In this document: piece by piece, positions 34,197-42,951 of the stretch
Position numbering within the stretch: position 1 is the stretch's first letter
Layout: every line of letters begins with the position of its first letter
Source: Desulfatibacillum aliphaticivorans DSM 15576
GTDB lineage: Bacteria; Desulfobacterota; Desulfobacteria; Desulfobacterales; Desulfatibacillaceae
Direction: 5' to 3'
Assembly (NCBI RefSeq): GCF_000429905.1
Contig: NZ_AUCT01000032.1
Span: 1 to 64,000, forward strand
DNA: 64,000 nucleotides
Translations under genes and position numbers: made by a program
The notes under the pieces: generated by a model
What the model saw: the letters and a program-made list of their open reading frames with translations, nothing else
What the model was told of the DNA's origin: nothing
Database searches by the model: none

Positions 34197-36344
34197 ATGC
34201 CTCCAAAGAAAAAATCGCCTGTTCCCTGCCCGAACCTGCACCCTCTGCCGGACAAGGCCCAAGCGCGCCTTATTGACAAGGGAATCCTGCATTGCCTGGC
34301 TTCCCAGGGCGGCGCCCGGGAGCGCTACGGCAAGGGAAAGACCCCGCATACCATCCATGTCTGGTGGGCCAGGCGCCCCTTTTCGGCCATGCGCACGTTG
34401 GTTTTTGCAAGTCTGGATTCGGGGGAGTCGCCAAAAGCTCTGAGCCTGGCCTCTGAGCTAGGGCGGCTTCCGGTTTCCGCGTCCAAGGACGCGAAGGCAG
34501 CCGCCAAGATGCTTTCCAGGCAATATGCCGAACCTCCTCGTGTGCTGGATATGTTCGGAGGCGGAGGCGCCATTGCTTTGGAAGCGGGCAATTTGGGCTG
34601 CAGGGCCTTTTCCCTGGATTCCAACCCTTTGGCGGTATTCATTCAAAAAAGTCTTATGGAGTTCATCCAGGAAGCGGGGGGCTGCCCGCCTGATTTGCTC
34701 AAAGAGTCCGGCCGCCGGGTTCTGGAGCGTCTGGAGCGCGAAACCGCCCCTTTGTTCCCCATGCGAAACTCTCAAAAAGGCCCTGTTCTGGCCTATTTTT
34801 ACACCTATGAAACCGCGTGCCCGCATTGCGGCTGGAAATTTTTCCTCTCCAGGCGGCCCTGGCTGTCCCGGAAAAAGGGGAGGGAAGCCTGCCTGGAATT
34901 CCACCCGGGCGAGGATCATGCAAATTGGAAGATCATTCATCCTTCCAGGGATCATAAACCTACAAGCCTGTGGAGAAAAACCGGAGCGGTCTGCCCAGTC
35001 TGCGGGAAGGTTTGCGGCTCGCCGGTTTTTTCCCAATGCCGGGAAGTCCTCACCGCCCTCTGCCGGCGGGGAAACGGCAAGGGCAAGGATTTTGAGGCTG
35101 GCTCACCGAAAGTCCTTGCGGAACCCGCGCTTATAGAGAAGATGGAGTCCGCTGTTCTGGCTTATCTGGGCCAAGAGTTGCCCAAAACAAAAATCCCCAA
35201 ATGGTCGGGTATCTTTAATCCCGCCATATACGGCATGGATTCCCACGCGGATTTTCTGAACCCACGGCAGCGCCTCGTGCTGCTTCTTCTCATTAAAAGC
35301 CTGCGCACGGAATACGACGCACTCACTCAATCGGAGTCCAAGGCTGTCGCCCGGTGCGTAATCGGCCTGCTTTCCGGTCTTGTGGATCAGCTCATAGACT
35401 GGAACAGCCGCCTTTCCATGTGGATTCCACAAAACGAGCAGGCGGGCAGGGCTTTTTGCGGTCCGGGCGTGCCCATGATGTGGGATTACGTGGAAATCGA
35501 CCCCTTACTGAACGGCCCGGCCAATTTGTGGAAGAAGCTGGATCGCATCGTGGAGGGCGCCAAGGCCATTCCAACCTTTTCCATGGCGCCGGACGTCCGG
35601 CTGGCCGCGGCCCAGAACCTGCCCTTTGGGGATGGTATATTTGACGCCATTGTCACGGACCCGCCGTACTATGACAACATCTTCTACAGCCCCCTGGCGG
35701 ATTTTTTTTATTCCTGGAAAAAGATGGTTATATCGGCCCTGTCGTCTGAACTGGCCGGTTTTGATTCCACGGAGTCCCCCCGGGAGTTGGTGGCTTCCGT
35801 ACGGCGCCACAATAGCAAGTTGGGCGCCCACGAATCTTATTGCCGCGAACTCACGCAGGCGCTTTGCGAAGGCGCCAGGGTCCTGAAGGACTCCGGCCTG
35901 ATGTCCTTGATCTACAGCCACAGCTCCCTGAACGGCTGGGACGCCCTGGTTAAAGCCTTTCGGGCTTCTCCTCTTCTTATTGCAAGCGTGCAGCCCTTGT
36001 GCATAGAGCGAAAAGCCCGGCCGCGGGGGTTGGCCAGCGGAGCGGTCAACACCTGCCTGGTCCTTGTCGCAAGGAAAAGCTCTAAGCCCAAGCCTGTTCA
36101 GAGTCCGTCCGAACTGGCAGCCAGATTTGAGGACATTGCCGGCTGCGGTTTTGCCCGGGACCTTTTAAACCAGGGGTGGCCGGAAGAGGATGCAGGACTT
36201 GCCTTGTTCTCCCAAGGGGCTGCTTTGCTGGCGAATTCTTCTGGTGAGTTGATTGGCAATGATCACGAAGTTCTGGCCCTTATAGAATCCGTTGTTGCAT
36301 CCAGGCTTCCCGGCTTCAAGATATCCCGCAGAAGGTCTCTGTGA
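34197..36344 (+). CDS. DUF1156-type DNA methylase
   Basis: A 715-residue putative DNA methyltransferase. The N-terminal block HTIHVWWARRPFSAMRTLVFASL is typical of DUF1156 proteins. The SAM-site motif is LDMFGGGGA near residue 115 and the catalytic motif DPPYYDN near 488, which suits an amino-methyltransferase. Between them sit two CxxC pairs near residues 206 and 265 (CPHC and CPVC), a likely zinc ribbon inserted in the target-recognition region. DUF1156 proteins often belong to multi-gene anti-phage loci. Here there is no nuclease or helicase neighbour, so this copy is solitary. Confidence 0.82.
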   Translation: MPPKKKSPVPCPNLHPLPDKAQARLIDKGILHCLASQGGARERYGKGKTPHTIHVWWARRPFSAMRTLVFASLDSGESPKALSLASELGRLPVSASKDAKAAAKMLSRQYAEPPRVLDMFGGGGAIALEAGNLGCRAFSLDSNPLAVFIQKSLMEFIQEAGGCPPDLLKESGRRVLERLERETAPLFPMRNSQKGPVLAYFYTYETACPHCGWKFFLSRRPWLSRKKGREACLEFHPGEDHANWKIIHPSRDHKPTSLWRKTGAVCPVCGKVCGSPVFSQCREVLTALCRRGNGKGKDFEAGSPKVLAEPALIEKMESAVLAYLGQELPKTKIPKWSGIFNPAIYGMDSHADFLNPRQRLVLLLLIKSLRTEYDALTQSESKAVARCVIGLLSGLVDQLIDWNSRLSMWIPQNEQAGRAFCGPGVPMMWDYVEIDPLLNGPANLWKKLDRIVEGAKAIPTFSMAPDVRLAAAQNLPFGDGIFDAIVTDPPYYDNIFYSPLADFFYSWKKMVISALSSELAGFDSTESPRELVASVRRHNSKLGAHESYCRELTQALCEGARVLKDSGLMSLIYSHSSLNGWDALVKAFRASPLLIASVQPLCIERKARPRGLASGAVNTCLVLVARKSSKPKPVQSPSELAARFEDIAGCGFARDLLNQGWPEEDAGLALFSQGAALLANSSGELIGNDHEVLALIESVVASRLPGFKISRRRSL

Positions 36345-36476
36345 AGCGCTTCACACCGGGGGGACAAAAACTTAATCCTATCGTTCAAAATACTTGTGTA
36401 ATGTGGAAATTCAATTATAAAATATCTTATAAACCGTTTTTTTGGGAGGGAGAGTAACTTTTGACAAGGGGGGGTA

Positions 36477-38054
36477 ATGGATTACGATTTTGTTGTTGTA
36501 GGAAGCGGCTTTGGAGGCGGCGTATCAGCCTTACGCCTTACTGAAAAAGGGTACAAGGTCGCCGTTATTGAACAAGGCAGGAGAATAGGCCCAAAGGACG
36601 TGCAGGCGGCGGATGAGAAGCCGTTGAGGAATTTCTTTTGGATGCCGGCGGCTAAAATGAACGGCTTTTTCACCCAAACCATATTTCGCCACGTGCAGAT
36701 TGTGGGCGGCGTGGGCTTGGGCGGGGGAAGCCTGGTCTATGCGGCCGTGCTGTTAAAGCCTAAAACCGGTTTTTTCAAAGACCCGGTCTGGAGCAATTTC
36801 GGCGTGGATTGGGAACAGGAACTGGAACCTCATTACGAAGAAGTAAAGCGCATGCTTGGGCTCACCAATAATCCCAATTTCGACCTGCAGGACGAATACC
36901 TGAAAAAGACCGCCCACACCATGGGCGCGCAGGATACTTACGGCCCCACGCCCAACGGCATATACTTCGGCAAGCCCGGCGTTACGGTCAAGGATCCGTT
37001 TTTCGGCGGCGAGGGGCCTGATCGAACCGGCTGCGAACTTTGCGGAGACTGCCTTTCCGGCTGCGGCAAGGGCGCCAAAAACAGCCTGGACAAAAACTAT
37101 TTGTTTTTAGCGGAAAAGAACGGCGCCGAAATTCTCACCAGCCGTAAGGTTTCCCACATCGAACCCATGGAGGGCGGATACCGCCTGCACCTGGTTGATC
37201 CCATGAAGCCTTCCAAGGCCTATCCGGCCGTCACGGCCAAAAAGGTGGTGCTGGCCGGGGGCGTGTTGGGCACCCTGGAGCTTTTGTTCCGAAGCCGGGA
37301 CGTCAAGAAGACCCTGCCCAAGGTTTCGCCCCTGCTGGGCAGGGTGGTGCGCACCAACAGCGAGGCCATTGTGGCCAGCCTATCCAGGAACCCTGACGAA
37401 GACATCACCAAGGGCTCGGCCATCTCCAGTCATTTTTACCCGGACGATCATACGCATATCACGCAGAACCGCTTTCCCGACGGATACGACTTTATGCGCT
37501 ATTATCTGGGCCCCATGGTGGACGAGCCCAACCCGGCGAAAAGAGCTTTCAAGACCCTGTGGGCCATGGTCAAAAACCCTATTCGGTCTATGGCTTCCAT
37601 TTTCGCTAAAAACTGGCGCAAGCGCATCTCGGTGCTCACGGTCATGCAGCATATGGACAACCAGATTTCCCTGGTTTACCGCCGCGGCTTGTTTTCCTGG
37701 TTCAATAAGTCGTTGCACTCGAAAATACCCGAAGGCCAACAACGGGCGCCCGCGTTCCTGCCGATCGCCAACAAGGCGGCCAGGGCTTACGCCCAGGCCT
37801 CGGGCGGCGATCCTCTGAACGTCACCATGGAAAGCCTGCTTAACCTGTCGTCCACGGCCCATATCCTGGGGGGATGCCACATGGGAACCTCGCCCGAAAA
37901 CGGGGTCATCAGCACGGATCATGAAGTGTTGGGCTATCCCGGATTATACGTGGCGGACGGCGCGGCGGTTTCCGCCAACGTCGGCGTGAACCCGTCTTTG
38001 ACCATAGCGGCCCTGGCGGAAAGGGCCATGTCCAGAATCGAGGCGAAACAATGA
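36477..38054 (+). CDS. GMC-family FAD oxidoreductase
   Basis: A 525-residue flavoprotein of the glucose-methanol-choline oxidoreductase superfamily, cholesterol-oxidase-like. The Rossmann motif GSGFGGG is at residues 9-15 and the C-terminal block HILGGCHMGTSP followed by GLYVADGAAVSANVGVNPSLTIAALAE is diagnostic. Unusually, a ferredoxin-like cysteine cluster CELCGDCLSGCGKG lies near residues 185-198 and could hold an iron-sulfur centre or structural metal. AAGGGGGG precedes the ATG. The stop overlaps the next gene as ATGA. An alcohol or sterol-like substrate is plausible but unproven. Confidence 0.87.
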   Translation: MDYDFVVVGSGFGGGVSALRLTEKGYKVAVIEQGRRIGPKDVQAADEKPLRNFFWMPAAKMNGFFTQTIFRHVQIVGGVGLGGGSLVYAAVLLKPKTGFFKDPVWSNFGVDWEQELEPHYEEVKRMLGLTNNPNFDLQDEYLKKTAHTMGAQDTYGPTPNGIYFGKPGVTVKDPFFGGEGPDRTGCELCGDCLSGCGKGAKNSLDKNYLFLAEKNGAEILTSRKVSHIEPMEGGYRLHLVDPMKPSKAYPAVTAKKVVLAGGVLGTLELLFRSRDVKKTLPKVSPLLGRVVRTNSEAIVASLSRNPDEDITKGSAISSHFYPDDHTHITQNRFPDGYDFMRYYLGPMVDEPNPAKRAFKTLWAMVKNPIRSMASIFAKNWRKRISVLTVMQHMDNQISLVYRRGLFSWFNKSLHSKIPEGQQRAPAFLPIANKAARAYAQASGGDPLNVTMESLLNLSSTAHILGGCHMGTSPENGVISTDHEVLGYPGLYVADGAAVSANVGVNPSLTIAALAERAMSRIEAKQ

Positions 38055-38848
38055 AGACTGTTCTTGGAAAAACCGGCCTCGCCGCCTTGATCTGCCTGAT
38101 TGCCATGGCCTTGCCTTGCCTCGCCCCGGCCGGGTTCGAGCCCTCGCTTGCACTTGATATCCAAGCGAATATGACAAAAGGCGCCGAACTGTTAACAATT
38201 TTTCACGAGGATGAAAACAATCTGTACAAGGCCGGAGCCATCTATGAAAAAGTGCTTGAAAAGAAACCGGATTTCGTAGAGGCTGTATGGAAATTGGCGG
38301 AGGTTCAATACCTTTCCGGCATGATGGTCAAAGGCCAGCCTGCGGAAATGGAACATTATACGAAAAGCCTGGAAACAGCCGGCAAAGCCCTGGACCTGGA
38401 CCAGTCCTGCGTGCAAGCCAGGTTCTACTCGGGCTGCGCGCAAGTGAGCCTTGCGGAAAAGGCCTCGTCCTTCAAGGCCCTGGGGCTTTTGAAGCGCGGC
38501 AAGGCAGACCTGTTCTTTGTCATGGATCAAGGTCCCAATAACCGCTGGGCTCCTCTGGCGGCGGCGGTGCTTTCCCAGGTCAACGAACAGGCGCCATGGC
38601 CCCTAAAGGATCTGGACGAAGCTCACAGATTCGCCGTAAAGGCTTTGGAATGGGACCCCAACCTGACCATGTCGCAACTTCAACTGGCGCGCGTGTACTT
38701 CGCAAAGGAAGATTACGAGGGCGCGGCCAGGGAGGCTCAAGCCTGTTTGGAGATAAAGCAGCCAACGTATATCGCCGACGCCGTGGTCTGGGACTGGCCT
38801 GACGCCAGAAAAATTTTAGCCTCTATAAAGGAGAGGAAAGGGGGATAG
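38051..38848 (+). CDS. Exported TPR-repeat protein, TatT-like
   Basis: A 265-residue protein with an N-terminal signal peptide (about 1-27, ending PAG) and TPR-like repeats through the rest. The layout, including a divided helical body with GAIYEKVLEKKPDFVEAVWKLAEV and a C-terminal VVWDWPDARKIL, resembles TatT-type periplasmic TPR proteins. It is translationally coupled to the GMC oxidoreductase through ATGA. I infer a periplasmic partner or assembly role. A second, divergent relative lies at 23271-24092. Confidence 0.7.
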   Translation: MKTVLGKTGLAALICLIAMALPCLAPAGFEPSLALDIQANMTKGAELLTIFHEDENNLYKAGAIYEKVLEKKPDFVEAVWKLAEVQYLSGMMVKGQPAEMEHYTKSLETAGKALDLDQSCVQARFYSGCAQVSLAEKASSFKALGLLKRGKADLFFVMDQGPNNRWAPLAAAVLSQVNEQAPWPLKDLDEAHRFAVKALEWDPNLTMSQLQLARVYFAKEDYEGAAREAQACLEIKQPTYIADAVVWDWPDARKILASIKERKGG

Positions 38849-38866
38849 CCCCTTTCAAAAACGGCT

Positions 38867-39547
38867 ATGATTAAATATGCATTTGAATACACCGACGGCG
38901 CCATGATGTATTATGAACTGGACGAAAACGCCTATTATCCCGAGGAAGGGACGGTCCTGGAAGGCGAGTGGCTGAACCTGGAGGAATTCAAATGCCGCAT
39001 TTGCACCGTAGATCCTGAAACCCATCCCCAATGTCCCGCGGCCATGGCCCTGTGGCCGGTGCTGCGGGACTTTGGGCATCGCATATCCCACGAGCCCGTG
39101 AACGTCCAGGTGGATTGGACCGACGTCCATTTGGAGGCCGTCACCTCCACCCAGCAGGCGGTGCGGTCCATGGTCGGCCTCATGCTGGCCCTGTCCCGGT
39201 GCCCGGTCATGGAAAAACTCCGGCCCATGGCCCACTTTCACCTGCCCTTTGCGGACGCCGCCCATACCCAATTTCGCGTGCTGGGCATGTATTTGATCGC
39301 CCAATACCTTAGAGAAAACAGCGGCATGGAGCCCGACTGGACCCTGGAAGGCCTGCTCCAAAATTACCGGGAGCTGCAGCACGCCAACCGCAGGCTGGCC
39401 GAACGCATACGCGCCGCCTCGGAAACAGACGCCGCAGTCAACGGACTCATCATCCTGGACGCCCTGGCCCAAAGCGTGGAAATGGGCATCAACCAGAACC
39501 TGAAAAAACTCCGCCCCCTGTTTGAAATGTACATGGATCCAGAGTAG
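38867..39547 (+). CDS. Hypothetical protein
   Basis: I do not recognise this 226-residue protein. It starts 18 bases after the TPR gene on the same strand, so it is probably co-transcribed with the GMC oxidoreductase. No signal peptide or membrane helix is seen. The N-terminal third is beta-type and acidic and holds C-x2-C-like CRICTVDPETHPQC. The C-terminal half is helical, with a likely coiled coil near 160-200. Confidence 0.7.
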   Translation: MIKYAFEYTDGAMMYYELDENAYYPEEGTVLEGEWLNLEEFKCRICTVDPETHPQCPAAMALWPVLRDFGHRISHEPVNVQVDWTDVHLEAVTSTQQAVRSMVGLMLALSRCPVMEKLRPMAHFHLPFADAAHTQFRVLGMYLIAQYLRENSGMEPDWTLEGLLQNYRELQHANRRLAERIRAASETDAAVNGLIILDALAQSVEMGINQNLKKLRPLFEMYMDPE

Positions 39548-39622
39548 TTCATTTTAACGGAGCTGTTAAATCCTGCGCCCAATACACAAAAATGATTTGT
39601 AGCTTCAGTGCTTGCCCTGCGT

Positions 39623-39646
39623 AAAACGCGCTTGGCGCGTTTTTTG
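39623..39646 (+). terminator. Intrinsic terminator
   Basis: AAAACGCGC (39623-39631) pairs perfectly with GCGCGTTTT (39635-39643) around TTG, and the arm runs into a further TTT. It lies 75 bases after the hypothetical gene and would end the GMC-TPR transcript. Confidence 0.75.
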
Positions 39647-39769
39647 GCCCCCACTGGTGGGCTACGCTATCTCAACAGTCGAAATAGAGGCCAATTTTGA
39701 ATTGTAGTTGCAGGCCCCCGTGCCTGCCCAAAGGCCTTTATTCGCCTGAAATGCCGCCGGTAAAAAGAT

Positions 39770-39831
39770 ATTGAGTTTTTGAGAGACGTCCCCAAGAATT
39801 ATTGAGTTTTTGAGAGACGTCCCCAAGAATT
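39770..39831. repeat. Perfect 31-base tandem duplication
   Basis: Two identical 31-base units lie head to tail at 39770-39800 and 39801-39831. Each begins ATTGAGTTTTTGAGAGACG and ends CCCCAAGAATT. The 466-base gap (39548-40013) has no gene, only this repeat, a terminator and AT-rich sequence. Similar GACGTCCCC-bearing repeats accompany REP-associated transposases in some genomes; that link is my inference, and no transposase is present here. Confidence 0.85.
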
Positions 39832-40013
39832 ATGATAGGTTCTACAGTAGGACAGTTATTAACAATCTGATTTTATACAAATTATTAATATGAGATTGGA
39901 TTAGCTCTGAAAATCCTGTTAAATACATTTTACCTTCATATTGACGTATAGGGACATCCTTGCCTATTCGATAAGTTTTGAATTGATTCCATATGATTTA
40001 GAAACGTTGAGGG

Positions 40014-41405
40014 CTACTTATGGCTGTATACCGCAGCCAGGCGGACCAAACCTTCGGCCCATTGGGGGGCGCCTAATGCGTGGATGTGGGTGTAGGTGGC
40101 CAGGACGTTCTTGTAGATCATGCCGTCCCTGCCGTTATAAAGGCCTTTGCCGCGAACCATGGAAAATGCCAGGTCCGACTCCTTGCCGTTGAACTCCAAG
40201 ACGGAGGAATAATGGAATTCGTGGCCCTTTAGCTGCGTGCCCGATTCGTAATAGGGATTGGCTCCGTCCACCTTCACCACGGTGTATCCATGGCCCTGTG
40301 GCTTTTTGCTAAGGCCGAAGACGATGGGCAATATCCCGGCCATGGGGTAGCGCTCCCCCTCCAAAACCAGTTCCTTTCCCAAAAACATAAGCCCGCCGCA
40401 CTCTGCGTAGATGGGCAGTCCTGCCTCGGCAAGGGCTTTGATTTTATCCCTGCCTGCGGCGTTGGCGGCCAGCTCCTTGGCGTGAGTTTCGGGAAATCCT
40501 CCGCCTATGTACAAACCGTCCAATTCGGGAATCGGCTCGCCTGAAACCAGGCTGAAGGAAACCACCTCCGCGCCGGCCTCCTCCAAAGCCTCCAGGTTTT
40601 CGGGATAATAAAACTGAAAGGCCGAATCCTGAACCACGCCGATCCGGGGCCTGTACCCGTCCAACCTGGGCTTGGGCCTGGCCATGGGCAATTGGTCCGT
40701 GCGAGGCACGGGAATCAAAGGGCTTCGTGCGATTTGCCGGACCAAGTCCAGGTCAAGATATTTGGCGGCGATGTTTCCGGCTGCGTCCACGGCCTCGTAG
40801 GCCCAGTCGTGTTCCGCCGTGGGGATGAGCCCCATATGCCTTTCGGGAAAATCTTCGGATGTCAGTTTGGGGATAGCCCCAATCACGGATATCCCGGTGA
40901 ACTTTTCGATGTTTTTTCTGAGCTTGGATTCGTGCCTGGAGCCGGCCACGTTGTTCAGGACCACCGCGCGCAAATCCACGTCCGGGTCGAAATGGGAGCA
41001 TCCCATGACCAGGGCGGCGATGGTGCGGGTGCTTTTGGTGCAGTCCACAATCAGGATTAACGGAGAAACCAGCAGCTTGGCCAGTTCAGCCGTACTGGTG
41101 GAGCCGTCCGGATCTATACTGTCGTACAAGCCCCGGTTTCCTTCAATGATGGAAATGCCGTCTTCCTTGGAGTGGCTGACAAAGGATGCAACTGTGGTGT
41201 GGGGATCTACCAGAAAGGCGTCCAGGTTGTGGCACGGCTTGCGTGCAGCAAGGGCGAGCCACCCGGCGTCTATGTAATCCGGTCCCTTTTTAAATGGGAT
41301 GACATTCTCGCCCGCTTTGGACAAGGCGGCTGCGAGGCCGACGGAAAGTATGGTTTTCCCAGATCCTCCGCGCAGGCCGGATATTGTGATTCTAGGGAGT
41401 ACCAT
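40014..41405 (-). CDS. dsrN: Siroheme amidase, CobB/CbiA-like DsrN
   Basis: A 463-residue CbiA-type glutamine amidotransferase. The P-loop GLRGGSGKT is at the N-terminus, and the C-terminal class I glutaminase domain has its cysteine in YAECGGLMFLG. CbiA itself amidates cobyrinate. Directly behind dsrABD this homologue is DsrN, which amidates siroheme for dissimilatory sulfite reductase. GHEFHYS is a family motif. The start is 76 bases after dsrD, with a strong hairpin between them. GGGGAAT precedes the ATG. Confidence 0.88.
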   Translation of the reverse strand: MVLPRITISGLRGGSGKTILSVGLAAALSKAGENVIPFKKGPDYIDAGWLALAARKPCHNLDAFLVDPHTTVASFVSHSKEDGISIIEGNRGLYDSIDPDGSTSTAELAKLLVSPLILIVDCTKSTRTIAALVMGCSHFDPDVDLRAVVLNNVAGSRHESKLRKNIEKFTGISVIGAIPKLTSEDFPERHMGLIPTAEHDWAYEAVDAAGNIAAKYLDLDLVRQIARSPLIPVPRTDQLPMARPKPRLDGYRPRIGVVQDSAFQFYYPENLEALEEAGAEVVSFSLVSGEPIPELDGLYIGGGFPETHAKELAANAAGRDKIKALAEAGLPIYAECGGLMFLGKELVLEGERYPMAGILPIVFGLSKKPQGHGYTVVKVDGANPYYESGTQLKGHEFHYSSVLEFNGKESDLAFSMVRGKGLYNGRDGMIYKNVLATYTHIHALGAPQWAEGLVRLAAVYSHK

Positions 41406-41434
41406 ATTCCCCGGTTCAGTTTAGCGCTTGGGAC

Positions 41435-41466
41435 ATGAAAACGGCCTAAGCCTAAGCCGTTTTCAT
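41435..41466 (-). terminator. Hairpin between dsrD and dsrN
   Basis: A perfect 11-base stem (41435-41445 with 41456-41466) encloses ten bases. The arm ends in GCCGTTTTCAT on the plus strand. On the minus strand it has no long uridine run, so it is probably an attenuator or RNA-stability element that lowers dsrN relative to dsrABD. Confidence 0.6.
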
Positions 41467-41481
41467 GAATATCCCAGTTGA

Positions 41482-41721
41482 TTAATCTTCGTCTTCAGCG
41501 TGAGCTTGTTTGCCGACGCCTTTGAGCCCGATCAGGGTGGTGCTTCCGGAAGACCAGTACTCCAGGGTTCCTTCGGAAACCATGGTGTTGACCAGCTTCT
41601 TCACCGTACGAGGTTTTTCTTCCGGGAACATGGCGTAGAAATCTTTCAGATAAAACTTGGATTTTCCTTTTTTACCCTTCAATTTCTCGACAATAGTGTC
41701 TCTGGCTGCAACTTCGTCCAT
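41482..41721 (-). CDS. dsrD: Dissimilatory sulfite reductase-associated protein DsrD
   Basis: A 79-residue winged-helix protein found beside dsrAB in sulfate reducers. KSKFYLKDFYAMFPEEKPRTVKK and LEYWSSGSTTLIGLKG are near-diagnostic. DsrD is known to stimulate sulfite reduction by DsrAB and not to bind DNA in any proven way. It lies 72 bases downstream of dsrB with a hairpin between. GAGGTAATAAA precedes the ATG. Confidence 0.96.
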   Translation of the reverse strand: MDEVAARDTIVEKLKGKKGKSKFYLKDFYAMFPEEKPRTVKKLVNTMVSEGTLEYWSSGSTTLIGLKGVGKQAHAEDED

Positions 41722-41742
41722 TTTATTACCTCTTTAGTTTTC

Positions 41743-41780
41743 TCCTGAAAGGGCGGCCCAAAGGCCGCCCTCCAGGAAAA
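41743..41780 (-). terminator. Strong hairpin between dsrB and dsrD
   Basis: GGGCGGCC (41751-41758) pairs perfectly with GGCCGCCC (41763-41770) around CAAA. Flanking TTTTCTCCTG and CAGGAAAA can extend the stem with a small internal loop. It lies just downstream of the dsrB stop. It may protect the abundant dsrAB message from 3' decay or partially terminate before dsrD. Confidence 0.65.
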
Positions 41781-41793
41781 GTTGTTCAATATT

Positions 41794-42939
41794 TTAGAAC
41801 TTGAACTGAGAGGTCTGGCGCCACGTGTAGTAGGCCGGATCCCTGAAGTCGTCGATCAGGTGATGGGTGAACTCGAGGCCGGTCACGTCGAAGAAACGTT
41901 CCCAACCAATGCGCTCGGCCCATTCGCCGAAACGTTCGTACTTGTTGGCGCCAGCAGCATAGGCTTCCACCATGTTCTTGATGCAGTCGGTCGTGGACTC
42001 CCAACGCGGTACTTCGTTGGGCAGGAAGGCGACGACGACTTTGGAGAACTTGGGATAGCTGATGCGGTTGGACACCTTGCCGCCGGCCATGATGACGATG
42101 CCGTCACCTTCGGTGTCGGCCAGGGGCATGGAGGGACACATGGTGTAGCAGTTGCCGCAGAACATGCAGCGTTCCTGCTTAACGGCGACGGAATTCAGTT
42201 TCTTGTCGCCGATTTCCACCTTGGTCGGGCGGATGGCTGCCGTGGGGCATGCGGCCACTGCCAAGGGGATTTCACACATTTTGTCCAGGTACTCATGGTC
42301 CAGCATGGGCGGCTTGCGATGGTAGCCCAGGATGGCGATGTCAGAGCAATGCACAGCGCCGCACATGTTCAGGCAGCAAGCCAGGGACACGCGCAGGTGA
42401 GCAGGCAGACGCATGGATTTGAAATCGTCAAACAGAACGTCCATGGCCGCCTTCACGGGACCGGAAGCGTCGGTCGCGGGAGTGTGGCAGTGGATCCAGC
42501 CCTGGGTATGGACGATGTTGGTAATGCCGGCGCCGGTGCCGCCAACGGGGAACTTGTAAGATCCGCCAGCGAACTTGCGGCTTTCCAGATCGTCGATCAA
42601 GGGTTTGACCTTGGCTTCGGCGTCAACCATGAATTCCACGTTGTTACGGGTGGTCCAACGGACGTAGCCGTCGCAGTGTTTGTCGGCGATTTCACAGATT
42701 TCACGGATGTGGGTAACGCTCATGAGACGGGCGCCGCCGACACGCACGGTGTAAACTTCGTCGCCGCTTTCGGCCACGTGCTTCAGCACGCCAGCCTGCA
42801 GGACTTCATGGTATGCCCATTTGCCCTTGTTGGCCTTGATGACCGGCGGGTAGAATTGTTCAAAGTGTTTAGGACCAATATCAGTGATCCGGTTCTCCAT
42901 GGGTTTTTCAGGATTATACCCTGAGGATACAAATGCCAT
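41794..42939 (-). CDS. dsrB: Dissimilatory sulfite reductase beta subunit
   Basis: A 381-residue DsrB, which with DsrA forms the alpha2beta2 enzyme that reduces sulfite for respiration. Siroheme/iron-sulfur cysteines are in SLACCLNMCGAVHCSD, and the ferredoxin domain has CMFCGNCYTMCP. I chose the ATG at 42939, with AGGGGGTGA 5 bases upstream, over the in-frame GTG at 42948. It follows dsrA with only a few bases between. The C-terminus DPAYYTWRQTSQFKF is typical. Confidence 0.97.
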   Translation of the reverse strand: MAFVSSGYNPEKPMENRITDIGPKHFEQFYPPVIKANKGKWAYHEVLQAGVLKHVAESGDEVYTVRVGGARLMSVTHIREICEIADKHCDGYVRWTTRNNVEFMVDAEAKVKPLIDDLESRKFAGGSYKFPVGGTGAGITNIVHTQGWIHCHTPATDASGPVKAAMDVLFDDFKSMRLPAHLRVSLACCLNMCGAVHCSDIAILGYHRKPPMLDHEYLDKMCEIPLAVAACPTAAIRPTKVEIGDKKLNSVAVKQERCMFCGNCYTMCPSMPLADTEGDGIVIMAGGKVSNRISYPKFSKVVVAFLPNEVPRWESTTDCIKNMVEAYAAGANKYERFGEWAERIGWERFFDVTGLEFTHHLIDDFRDPAYYTWRQTSQFKF

Positions 42940-42951
42940 TATGGTCACCCC

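Noticed and set aside
39770..39831. CRISPR array
   Set aside because: There are only two units, they are contiguous with no spacer between them, and no cas genes are nearby.
41782..42924. 380-codon plus-strand frame antisense to dsrB
   Set aside because: dsrB is certain. The antisense frame is a composition artefact, as with dsrA.
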